This document shows positions 8,736 to 15,630 of a stretch of 64,000 bases of DNA, piece by piece. Location: positions 3,224,001 through 3,288,000 of the forward strand of contig NZ_CP014136.1 of NCBI RefSeq assembly GCF_002291425.1, written 5' to 3'. Made by a program: the position numbers and the translations under genes. The DNA is from Gibbsiella quercinecans. GTDB lineage: Bacteria; Pseudomonadota; Gammaproteobacteria; Enterobacterales; Enterobacteriaceae. Numbering within the stretch: the first letter of the stretch is position 1; each line of letters begins with the position of its first letter. Under the pieces are notes generated by a model. It saw only the letters and a program-made list of their open reading frames with translations, had not been told where the DNA came from and made no database searches.

Positions 8736-10250
8736 TTAATTAATCGAATTGGCGACCAGGCACTCGGTCACTCTTGCAATATCTTTCGCCGAGAACAGCG
8801 CTGACACATACACCACCGGCTTTTCCAGTGGCTCCAGCCTGATGGTGGAAATCACCACATCGCACTCATGCCGTTGCAGCGATGCGGCAATGTTTTTCCC
8901 CGGCACCACATCGATGATTTTCCAGTCAGGAAATGCGCGGATAATCCGGCCATACAGCAACTGCGATGTGCCAAGCCCACTGGAACAGACCAATAAAACC
9001 CGTTTTACCTTGATACTGTTTTCAATCGCCGCCTGTATATGCACTGTGAGATAGGCCACTTCATCATCACTGATTTCATCCAAACCGTCTTCTTGCGCCA
9101 ACTGGTTGATCACGCTTTTCACCGCAGCAAACACGCCGCCCAGCTCGGTTTGAATATCATGCAACAGCGGATTTTTAATGCGAATGCGGTAGGTCAGCCG
9201 GTTCAGCATGGGTTTTATATGCGAAGACAGCGAAGCCAGTAAGTTTTCATCGCCGGTTATATCGACATGAATTCGCTTGGCGACGCGGCCGATCAGCGCT
9301 TCGGCAAAGCGGGTTTCACGCTGGGAAACCCGTGGCCGATCGTAAGGCGCAGCATCGCCGCCCGTCTTGCCTGAAGAAACCAGATATTGATAAATCGAGT
9401 ATGCTTCTTCCGCTACCAATACGGTGCTGTAAGCCGCTTCAATACGTTCAATCACTGCCAGCGAAACCTGCCATGCGTGCTGGTCATGCACCGTATTCAC
9501 CCGCACGGCACGTGCATCGGTTCTCTGCAACGGGGAATGGCTACGGTGGATCAGGACCAGAATATGTGTGAATAAATTGATGTAGTAAGGATCGCTGATC
9601 GTGTACTGAAGCTGTTGTTCAATAAAGTTAATTAATTGCAGGGTAAAATGGACGGCCTGTTTGCCAAATTTCTCTGCCAGTTCATGCAGCGTGCCTTCAT
9701 CAAGCCGGCTTTCCAGCATGTCCTGATGATTATAAATGGATTTTAATACCAGTGCTTTCATGGCTACACGGATATTATGGTCACTGCCCCTAATACTGGT
9801 GCCGCTCCGGCTTTTCATTAATGTTAAATCAAATTTATGTAACCAGCTTTCCAGCGTTTTCAGATCGTTCACAATGGATGCCCGGCTGATAAAATATTTA
9901 TCGGCCATCTCACTGATGGAAGAGCCACGCGGCGATAACATTAATAGGTCAGAGGCGATTTTCAACATGCGGAAATTACGCTTAAACTCGTCGCTTTCCG
10001 AAGAGAAAATACGGCGGGCGGATATTTCCGATTGCGCATCGGCAAATTTAATGGTGATTCCGCGCCCGCTTTTTCCACACAGAGTTATCCCCTGTGCTGA
10101 TAGCTTATCGTTAATATCGGCGATATCGCGTCTGAGTGTGCGCGTTGATATTTGGATTTTCTCAGACATGCAACGCAGGCTCACATAGCTGTTGTGAGAG
10201 ATAAGCTGCCGCATTATATTCAGTTGCCGCTCAGTCAGCCCCTTCATCAT
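8736..10250 (-). CDS. PRD-containing transcriptional activator/antiterminator, BglG/LicR type
   Basis: Regulator of the adjacent PTS genes, controlled by PTS phosphorylation. The frame is open to 10388, but ATG 10250 is chosen because it has a GGAG 8 bp upstream and gives MMKGLTERQLNIMRQLI, the usual start of an HTH_11 domain. Order (504 residues): HTH at about 5-60 (SEKIQISTRTLRRDIADIND), a second Mga-like HTH about 95-160 (MADKYFISRASIVNDLKTLE), PRD1 about 175-280, PRD2 about 300-400 (LSSHIKPMLNRLTYRI; DEVAYLTVHIQAAIE), then a C-terminal EIIB-like domain with VLLVCSSGLGTSQLLYGR. There is no C-terminal EIIA domain, unlike LicR or MtlR. It is read in the same direction as the PTS genes, so it is probably co-transcribed and autoregulated. 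Confidence 0.85.
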   Translation of the reverse strand: MMKGLTERQLNIMRQLISHNSYVSLRCMSEKIQISTRTLRRDIADINDKLSAQGITLCGKSGRGITIKFADAQSEISARRIFSSESDEFKRNFRMLKIASDLLMLSPRGSSISEMADKYFISRASIVNDLKTLESWLHKFDLTLMKSRSGTSIRGSDHNIRVAMKALVLKSIYNHQDMLESRLDEGTLHELAEKFGKQAVHFTLQLINFIEQQLQYTISDPYYINLFTHILVLIHRSHSPLQRTDARAVRVNTVHDQHAWQVSLAVIERIEAAYSTVLVAEEAYSIYQYLVSSGKTGGDAAPYDRPRVSQRETRFAEALIGRVAKRIHVDITGDENLLASLSSHIKPMLNRLTYRIRIKNPLLHDIQTELGGVFAAVKSVINQLAQEDGLDEISDDEVAYLTVHIQAAIENSIKVKRVLLVCSSGLGTSQLLYGRIIRAFPDWKIIDVVPGKNIAASLQRHECDVVISTIRLEPLEKPVVYVSALFSAKDIARVTECLVANSIN

Positions 10251-10713
10251 TGCCAGGCTCCGCTTAAGGATGTCACCGCTTTGTGAGTTGTCATCTAAGC
10301 AAAGTGAATATGCCATGTAAATATTAAAAAGTGGCCACAAGGTGGTGCGGAAACTGACCATCATCCGTTTTAGTGCATAGCGATTCACTCTTTAAAGTAC
10401 GCCGCCGGAAAGCGCTACCCCGAGTTGCACGGGGTATTTCCATCGTCGGTAAAACGAGAAGCCGATCACGAATCCTACACTGCAATTATGCGGTTTTGCC
10501 GAGTGATTGCAGGGGAGCGCTGCTGATATTCACCTCATTGCGCTGCCATCGGCCATTTTTGCGAAACAGATCCCTATTGGTCACGCGATTTCCACTTTGA
10601 ACTGGAAAAAAACAGGCTACACAGCACATGCCCCCGGCGGTAGGGTTTAGCCATCAGTTATGCATAGGTTTTGTCATAGGGCGATGGTTCGCGGCACTTA
10701 GGGGTACTGAAAA
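10251..10713. promoter_or_regulatory. Divergent control region between the two PRD-regulated operons
   Basis: This 463-bp stretch must hold promoters for the minus-strand PTS unit and the plus-strand operon that starts at 10714. A 7-bp inverted repeat, CTGCAAT (10480-10486) and ATTGCAG (10506-10512), is centred near 10496 and is a candidate operator. I could not find a convincing sigma-70 pair for either direction or a sigma-54 GG-N10-GC element. The minus-strand reading frame continues upstream to 10388 but lacks a ribosome site there. Confidence 0.4.
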
Positions 10714-11070
10714 GTGAATGAAGGATCTGAACAGGTAAATATACCGCCGGCGGATGACGCGCAGGTGGCGGTAATCACCACGCAGCTGTTGGCCGATATT
10801 ACCGCGATGTTAAACGCAGAGAATATTTATACCAACAATGTGCAGCAACAAATGCTGGAATCGCATGTTCGCGCCATGGTGCAGCGTTCTATTACCGGCG
10901 AGCCCTTACCCGAGGTGGATAAATCGTTATTTGATGAAATTTCGGCGCATTCCATGCAAATGGCCCAGCGCGTGGTGGATCAGCTTAAAACGCTGCCTAT
11001 AGAAGAGGCCTATTTGCTTTCCGTGCATTTTGAAGTGGCAAAAGATAATAACGCATCATCAACAAATTAA
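10714..11070 (+). CDS. Stand-alone PRD domain protein
   Basis: 118-residue cytoplasmic protein consisting of a single PTS regulation domain with no DNA- or RNA-binding part. The PRD features are the paired helices with a conserved His region (MLESHVRAMVQRS) and the C-terminal EAYLLSVHFEVAK, which resembles the E-x-x-Y-L-x-x-H-x-x motif ending PRDs. It starts with GTG (10714), with AGGGG about 10 bp upstream. It is the first gene of the SFCGS-DUF4312-DUF4311-DUF4310 operon. From memory, E. coli YhfY is a comparable lone PRD protein inside another uncharacterised sugar-type operon. A role as phosphorylation-sensitive adaptor or decoy for the PRD regulator at 17675 is possible but inferred. Confidence 0.75.
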   Translation: MNEGSEQVNIPPADDAQVAVITTQLLADITAMLNAENIYTNNVQQQMLESHVRAMVQRSITGEPLPEVDKSLFDEISAHSMQMAQRVVDQLKTLPIEEAYLLSVHFEVAKDNNASSTN

Positions 11071-11083
11071 TCAGGAGAATACC

Positions 11084-11449
11084 GTGGGAAATATTACCGT
11101 AGTGATAGGCGATCGTCTGGGGAAGGGGCAGAAAGTGGGCCTGGGTGTGGAAAGCGCCGGCGGCAAGGCCGTGGTGATCCCCGGTATGGCGGCGGACATG
11201 AAGCTGGGTGACGTGATGAAAGCCGAAAACGCGCAGCTGGGTATCTCTTTTTGCGGCAGCGGCGGTGCCGGCGCCATTACCGCCCAGACGAAATATGGCT
11301 ATAAGTCAAAATACGGCATGCGCTCGATCGAAGAGGGCGTTACGGCAATTAATGAAGGCTGCAATGTGCTGGGCTTCGGTTTTATGGATAAGGAAGAGTT
11401 GGGTAAAAAACTGGTGGAAGCCTACCTAAAAAAATACGGTAACGCATGA
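11084..11449 (+). CDS. Glycine-rich SFCGS family protein
   Basis: Small soluble protein, 121 residues from GTG 11084, which has a strong AGGAG 8 bp upstream; the in-frame upstream extension lies within the previous gene. The family signature GISFCGSGGAGAITAQT is at about residues 50-66. A Cys followed by a Gly/Ser-rich turn after a beta strand looks like a nucleotide- or phosphate-binding loop, or a phosphorylatable Cys as in PTS EIIB. That reading is inference; no function has been established for the family as far as I know. It lies 13 bp after the PRD gene and overlaps the DUF4312 gene by 4 bp (ATGA), so translation is coupled. Confidence 0.82.
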   Translation: MGNITVVIGDRLGKGQKVGLGVESAGGKAVVIPGMAADMKLGDVMKAENAQLGISFCGSGGAGAITAQTKYGYKSKYGMRSIEEGVTAINEGCNVLGFGFMDKEELGKKLVEAYLKKYGNA

Positions 11450-11745
11450 TGAAAGAACAATATACCACATCAGTCATGGTTTCTGGCCGGGGCGACAGCA
11501 AAGCAAAGGCTTTTGCCAGCGCGTTGGCGAATGTGCAGGGTGCGGTATTAAAGTCTACCAATAATATTCTGCTGCGCATTGAGCCGCAGGATGTCAGCGT
11601 ATTAAGCGCGGAAGAAAGAATAATTAAAGAGAAATTCCTTTTTTTCTTTCTGCCGCGTGTAAGAAAAAGCTATGCCGTTTCTCTGGAAATAACCGTGAGT
11701 GTAACAATCATCAATACCGAAAAGGTTGTCTTCACCACGAAATAA
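11446..11745 (+). CDS. DUF4312 family protein
   Basis: 99-residue protein of unknown function found with SFCGS, DUF4310 and DUF4311 genes. It opens with an alternating beta-like stretch (YTTSVMVSGRGDSKAKAF), then helix ASALANVQGAVL, a strand NILLRIEP and a hydrophobic patch FLFFFLPRVRKSY. It ends in two strands (YAVSLEITVSVTII). The look is of a compact alpha/beta subunit rather than a membrane protein. The start overlaps the SFCGS stop (ATGATGA; a second ATG at 11449 is also possible). After its TAA the frame stays open for another 47 codons up to the next gene, which is unusual and is listed as a finding. Confidence 0.78.
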   Translation: MMKEQYTTSVMVSGRGDSKAKAFASALANVQGAVLKSTNNILLRIEPQDVSVLSAEERIIKEKFLFFFLPRVRKSYAVSLEITVSVTIINTEKVVFTTK

Positions 11746-11888
11746 TATATTGGCATATCTCCGGCGGTTGTACGTTACAGGAAAGTGGCGAGGCGAACCC
11801 GTAAGCGCTTGCATCACGAGCGGCTGGGCCGGGCAGCAACGCGAACACGCCTGCAACCTGCAAAGCGCAGGGGAGCAAGGGGCGACTG
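11746..11888 (+). other. Intercistronic spacer with hairpins before the DUF4311 gene
   Basis: The only sizeable gap (143 bp) in an otherwise tightly packed operon. It is GC-rich with several short stems, for example CCTGC-AAAGC-GCAGG near 11855, and ends with GGGGAGCAAGGGGCG just ahead of the ATG at 11889. A reading frame from GTG 11785 (34 codons, Arg-rich) ends TGATG, overlapping the next start, but its composition looks non-coding. It could be a translational control or mRNA-processing segment that sets the level of the membrane subunits. Confidence 0.35.
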
Positions 11889-12665
11889 ATGTTTCTAATT
11901 ATCTTATTTAAGTCGATTATTATCGGCGGGCTGGTCGGCGTGGGCGTTGGCGCCGGTGCGGCACGTATGTTTCATGCGCCAACCACACAGGGCATGGGGG
12001 CCTTCCGCACGCTGGGCGAACTGAACTCCTGCGAAGGCGATCCCGCGTCACACTTCTCATTCGGCCTGGGCTTTTTCTTTAACGCCTGGGCGTCCTCGGT
12101 GGCGGCCGGCGCCTTCACGCAGGATGTCGATCACCGCATTATCCCCAACTGGGGCGCGGCGGCGCTGATGATCAAAAACCGTAACCTGGCGCAAACCCTG
12201 CACGATCCGAAAAAAATGGCCATTGCCTGCGGCATTATCGGCGCACTGGTGGTGGCGTTCCTCAATACCACCGCGTCTGCCGTGCCGGCTGCACTGCAGG
12301 TGACGGCGATCAAGGTGCTGGTACCGGCCGCCAACCTGCTGGTGAATACCGTTATGCCGGTGATCTTCTGGCTGGCGGCGATTGAGGCGGGCAAGCGCTC
12401 CGGCTTCTGGGGCACCATTTTCGGCGGCCTGGCGCAGCTGATTATGGGCAATGCAGTGCCCGGCCTGGTGCTGGGCATTCTGATCGGCAAAGGCGTTGAA
12501 GAGAGCGGCTGGAACCGCGTCACCAAAATCATGATGGCGGCGATCGTCCTGCTGTTCGTGCTGAGCGGCTTCTTCCGCGGCTTTGATATGAAACTTCTCG
12601 AATCCTTCAGCCTGGGCGTGCCGGACTGGCTGAACATCATCCATAACAGCCTGAGCGGCAAATAA
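11889..12665 (+). CDS. DUF4311 family membrane protein
   Basis: Polytopic inner-membrane protein of 258 residues and unknown function. Hydrophobic segments are visible at about 2-22, 55-75, 108-128, 135-165, 180-205 and 218-235. Conserved-looking polar loops include FRTLGELNSCEGDPASHFSFGL (about 40-60) and TQDVDHRIIPNWGAAALM (about 80-97), which contain acidic and His residues suited to substrate or cation binding within the membrane. It lies next to a second membrane protein (DUF4310) 8 bp downstream, and the two would form a heteromeric transporter core. Nothing in it resembles EIIC/EIID of the PTS or an ABC permease that I recognise. Confidence 0.82.
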   Translation: MFLIILFKSIIIGGLVGVGVGAGAARMFHAPTTQGMGAFRTLGELNSCEGDPASHFSFGLGFFFNAWASSVAAGAFTQDVDHRIIPNWGAAALMIKNRNLAQTLHDPKKMAIACGIIGALVVAFLNTTASAVPAALQVTAIKVLVPAANLLVNTVMPVIFWLAAIEAGKRSGFWGTIFGGLAQLIMGNAVPGLVLGILIGKGVEESGWNRVTKIMMAAIVLLFVLSGFFRGFDMKLLESFSLGVPDWLNIIHNSLSGK

Positions 12666-12673
12666 GGAGCGCA

Positions 12674-13327
12674 ATGATGGAAGAACAAACCCAAAAAGGC
12701 TTCTGGTATGCCGACTGGTCGTTCCCGATTTTTGTCGGCCTGCTGTCTTCCGGGGTCTTCGCCGGGACGCACATGTACTACCTGTACGGCATCGGCGCCT
12801 TCAACGAAGTGGCCTTCGTTTCTATGCTGCGGGCCGGCATGGATACCGGCGTTTATGGCGCGGTGGCGGCGTTCGGCGCCAGCTTCCTGTTTGCCCGCAT
12901 CATTGAAGGCTCGCTGGTGGGTATTTTGGACATCGGCGGGGCGATCCAGACCGGCGTGGGGCTGGGCGTACCGGCGCTGTTGCTGGGGGCCGGGATCGTC
13001 TTCCCGGTGGCCAACTTTGCCGCCTCGCTGGCGACCGGCCTGATCATCGGCCTGGCCATCGGCTATGTGATCATTTTGGCGCGCAAATTCACCATTAACC
13101 AAAGCAATTCCACCTACGGCGCCGATGTGATGATGGGGGCCGGCAACTCATCCGGCCGTTTCCTCGGGCCGTTGATCATCCTGTCGGCCATGACGGCGTC
13201 GATCCCTATCGGTCTGGGCTCCCTGCTCGGCGCGCTGCTGTTCTATGTCTGGGGCAAGCCGATTACCGGCGGCGCGATCCTCGGCGCGATGATCCTGGGG
13301 GCGTTTTTCCCGGTGGCGATCGGCTAA
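12674..13327 (+). CDS. DUF4310 family membrane protein
   Basis: Polytopic inner-membrane protein, 217 residues, unknown function. It has a short cytoplasmic N-terminus (MMEEQTQKGFWYADWSFP), then about six hydrophobic segments (around 18-38, 48-75, 85-105, 108-135, 160-182, 185-215). Glycine-rich helices such as GGAIQTGVGLGVPALLLGAG and the loop SNSTYGADVMMGAGNSSGR stand out. It follows DUF4311 by 8 bp with the ribosome site AAGGAGCG, so the products are expected in similar amounts. Together they are the best candidates for the uptake channel of this operon. Function is inferred from context only. Confidence 0.82.
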   Translation: MMEEQTQKGFWYADWSFPIFVGLLSSGVFAGTHMYYLYGIGAFNEVAFVSMLRAGMDTGVYGAVAAFGASFLFARIIEGSLVGILDIGGAIQTGVGLGVPALLLGAGIVFPVANFAASLATGLIIGLAIGYVIILARKFTINQSNSTYGADVMMGAGNSSGRFLGPLIILSAMTASIPIGLGSLLGALLFYVWGKPITGGAILGAMILGAFFPVAIG

Positions 13328-13345
13328 GCCGCGATCGCCAGGCCA

Positions 13346-13369
13346 GGCGGCGCCGTTGCCGGCGCCGCC
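13346..13369 (+). promoter_or_regulatory. Intercistronic hairpin after the DUF4310 gene
   Basis: GGCGGCGCC-GTTGCC-GGCGCCGCC is a perfect 9-bp stem with a 6-nt loop and no T-run. It is likely to protect the upstream transporter mRNA from 3' exonucleases and so separate transporter from enzyme expression levels. Confidence 0.5.
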
Positions 13370-13388
13370 GATGAATACGGAGTAACGA

Positions 13389-14531
13389 ATGATGTATGAC
13401 TTGATTATCCGGCGCGCCAGGCTGGTGGACGATAGCCTGGCCGATATTGCGATCCGCGCCGGCGAGATCGTGGCGGTGGGCGCGCTGCCAACGGCGGCCG
13501 GCGCCAAACGCCAGTTGGATCTGGCCGGCCGTTATTATGCGAGTGCCGGCTGGATCGATAGCCACGTGCACTGTTATCCCGCCTCGCCGATCTACCATGA
13601 CGAGCCGGATCGGGTGGGGATCGCCAGCGGCGTGACCACGGTGATCGACGCCGGCAGCACCGGCGCCAACGATATTGATGATTTTTATACCCTGACGCGC
13701 AGCGCCAAAACCAACGTGTTTGCTTTCCTGAACATTTCCCGCACCGGTATCTCGGCCCAGAATGAGCTGGCCGATATGGCGCAGATCGATGCGCAGGGCG
13801 TGCAGCAGGCGGTGGCCGATTACCCGGATTTCATCGTCGGCATCAAGGCGCGCATGAGCAGCAGCGTGGTCGGCCAGAACGGCATCAAGCCGCTGGTGCG
13901 CGCCAAAGCGATCCAGCAGCAAAACCACCAATTGCCGCTGATGGTGCATATCGGCAATAACCCGCCTGATTTGGATGAGATCGCCGATCTGCTGACCCAG
14001 GGCGACATCATCACCCACTGCTACAACGGCAAACCCAACCGGATCCTGACGCCGGCCGGCGAGCTGCGGGCTTCCATTCAGCGCGCGCTGAAACGCGGCG
14101 TGTTGCTGGACGTCGGCCACGGCAGCGCCAGCTTCAGCTTCGAGGTGGCGCGCCAGGCGATCCAACTGGGCATCCTGCCTTATACCATCAGCTCCGATAT
14201 CTACTGCCGCAACCGGATCAACGGGCCGGTGTACAGCCTGGCGGCGGTGATGTCGAAATTTTTTGTCTGCGGCCTGTCGTTGCCGCAGGTGATCGACTGC
14301 GTGACCCGCCACGCGGCGGCGGCGTTGCGCCTGGCGCGCAAGGGCCAGCTGCGCGCAGGTTTTGACGCCGATTTGACGCTGTTCGACATCCGCCGGGAGC
14401 CGCAGGTGTTTACCGATTCCGAAGGGCAGACCGCCGAGAGCGAACAACTGCTGGTGCCGCTGGCCGCGGTGGTGGCCGGGGATGTCCTGTTAACCGATGA
14501 AGGGAAAGCCGCTCATGTCTTCGATTTATGA
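13389..14531 (+). CDS. Amidohydrolase/deacetylase family metallohydrolase
   Basis: Cytoplasmic TIM-barrel hydrolase of the amidohydrolase superfamily (dihydroorotase/NagA-like subgroup), 380 residues. Metal-site residues can be placed: HVHC gives His59 and His61, the bridging carboxylated lysine is Lys153 in GIKAR, further ligands are His187 (MVHIGN) and His210 (ITHCYNG), and the catalytic Asp is Asp270 (SSDIYCRNR). The N- and C-terminal strands form the usual small beta domain. The family commonly occurs with DgaE/DgaF-type enzymes, where a deacylase or cyclic-amide hydrolase step is assumed; the reaction here is not proven. The gene overlaps the next by 17 bp. In context it would free the amino group of an N-acylated amino-sugar acid before ammonia elimination. 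Confidence 0.87.
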   Translation: MMYDLIIRRARLVDDSLADIAIRAGEIVAVGALPTAAGAKRQLDLAGRYYASAGWIDSHVHCYPASPIYHDEPDRVGIASGVTTVIDAGSTGANDIDDFYTLTRSAKTNVFAFLNISRTGISAQNELADMAQIDAQGVQQAVADYPDFIVGIKARMSSSVVGQNGIKPLVRAKAIQQQNHQLPLMVHIGNNPPDLDEIADLLTQGDIITHCYNGKPNRILTPAGELRASIQRALKRGVLLDVGHGSASFSFEVARQAIQLGILPYTISSDIYCRNRINGPVYSLAAVMSKFFVCGLSLPQVIDCVTRHAAAALRLARKGQLRAGFDADLTLFDIRREPQVFTDSEGQTAESEQLLVPLAAVVAGDVLLTDEGKAAHVFDL

Positions 14532-15630
14532 AAAATACGATTTAAAACCGGTCATTAATACCTCTGGCCGCATGACGATCCTTGGCGTTTCCACGCCGGC
14601 CCAGGATGTGATTGATGCCGTGGATTACGGCCTGAATCACTACTTTGAAATCAAGGATCTGGTCAACAAGACCGGGGCCTATATCGCCGATTTGCTCAAC
14701 GTGGAAAGCGCGGTGGTGGTTTCCTGCGCTTCCGCCGGCATTGCCCAGGCGGTGGCGGGCATCATCGTCAAGGATAACGCCAACCTGTTGGTCAACCTGC
14801 ACCGTGCGCCGGTGAACGAGCCGCGCGAGATCGTGTTGCCGCGTGGGCACAACGTTAACTTCGGCGCTCCGGTGGACACCATGGTGGCGCTCGGCGGCGG
14901 CCGGGTGGTGGAGGCCGGCTACGCCAACGAATGCTCGCCGCAGCAACTGGCGGCCTGCATCACGCCGCAGACGGCGGCGATTCTGTATATCAAATCCCAC
15001 CACTGCGTGCAGAAAAGCATCCTGTCTGTAGAGCAGGCGGTGGCGGTGGCGCGCCAGCATGATCTGCCGCTGATCGTCGATGCCGCCGCGGAAGAAGATC
15101 TGATGTGTTACTACCAAATGGGCGCGGATCTGGTGATTTACAGCGGCGCCAAAGCGATCGAAGGGCCGACCAGCGGCCTGGTGATTGGCCGAAAGCGCTA
15201 CGTGGAATGGGTGAAGCAGCAGTCCGCCGGCATCGGGCGCGCGATGAAAGTGGGTAAAGAAGGGATCCTCGGGCTGACGCAGGCGATTGAAAGCTATCTG
15301 CAGCGCGAAAAAACCAGCGGGGCGCAGATGGTAGAGCGCATGGCGGCGTTTATCGACAGCCTCAATACCCTGAACGGCGTGAGCGCCAGCGTGGTGTGGG
15401 ACAGCGCCGGGCGCGATATCGCCCGGGCCGAGATCGCCTTTGATGAGGCGGCGATCGGCATCTCGACCGGCGAGATCGTCCAGGCGCTGAAAGAGGGCGC
15501 GATCGCCATTTACTTCCGCGGCTACAAAGCCAACGAAGGCAAGATCGAAGTCGACGTGCGCAGCGTTGATGAACAACAACTGATGACCGTATTTACCTGC
15601 CTGAAGAATTTGCTGGAGAAACAAGCATGA
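14515..15630 (+). CDS. dgaE: DgaE-family PLP-dependent ammonia-lyase
   Basis: PLP enzyme of the SelA-like fold. Its Salmonella namesake converts D-glucosaminate-6-phosphate to 2-keto-3-deoxygluconate-6-phosphate plus ammonia. ATG 14515 is chosen (AAGGGA 9 bp upstream), giving 371 residues and the N-terminus MSSIYEKYDLKPVINTSGRMT, typical of the family. The PLP lysine is Lys213 in IYSGAKAIEGPTSG, and LIVDAAAEEDL (187-196) supplies the Asp that pairs with the pyridine ring. It overlaps the amidohydrolase and the next gene (ATGA), so the three enzymes are translationally coupled. The exact substrate may differ from glucosaminate-6-phosphate, because this operon lacks the DgaABCD mannose-type PTS. 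Confidence 0.85.
   Translation: MSSIYEKYDLKPVINTSGRMTILGVSTPAQDVIDAVDYGLNHYFEIKDLVNKTGAYIADLLNVESAVVVSCASAGIAQAVAGIIVKDNANLLVNLHRAPVNEPREIVLPRGHNVNFGAPVDTMVALGGGRVVEAGYANECSPQQLAACITPQTAAILYIKSHHCVQKSILSVEQAVAVARQHDLPLIVDAAAEEDLMCYYQMGADLVIYSGAKAIEGPTSGLVIGRKRYVEWVKQQSAGIGRAMKVGKEGILGLTQAIESYLQREKTSGAQMVERMAAFIDSLNTLNGVSASVVWDSAGRDIARAEIAFDEAAIGISTGEIVQALKEGAIAIYFRGYKANEGKIEVDVRSVDEQQLMTVFTCLKNLLEKQA

Noticed and set aside
10251-10388. Longer start for the PRD regulator
   Set aside because: The upstream codons lack a ribosome site and the known HTH start fits ATG 10250, which has GGAG 8 bp upstream.
11746-11888. Riboswitch in the DUF4312-DUF4311 spacer
   Set aside because: No conserved block of the cobalamin, TPP, glycine or glmS classes could be recognised.
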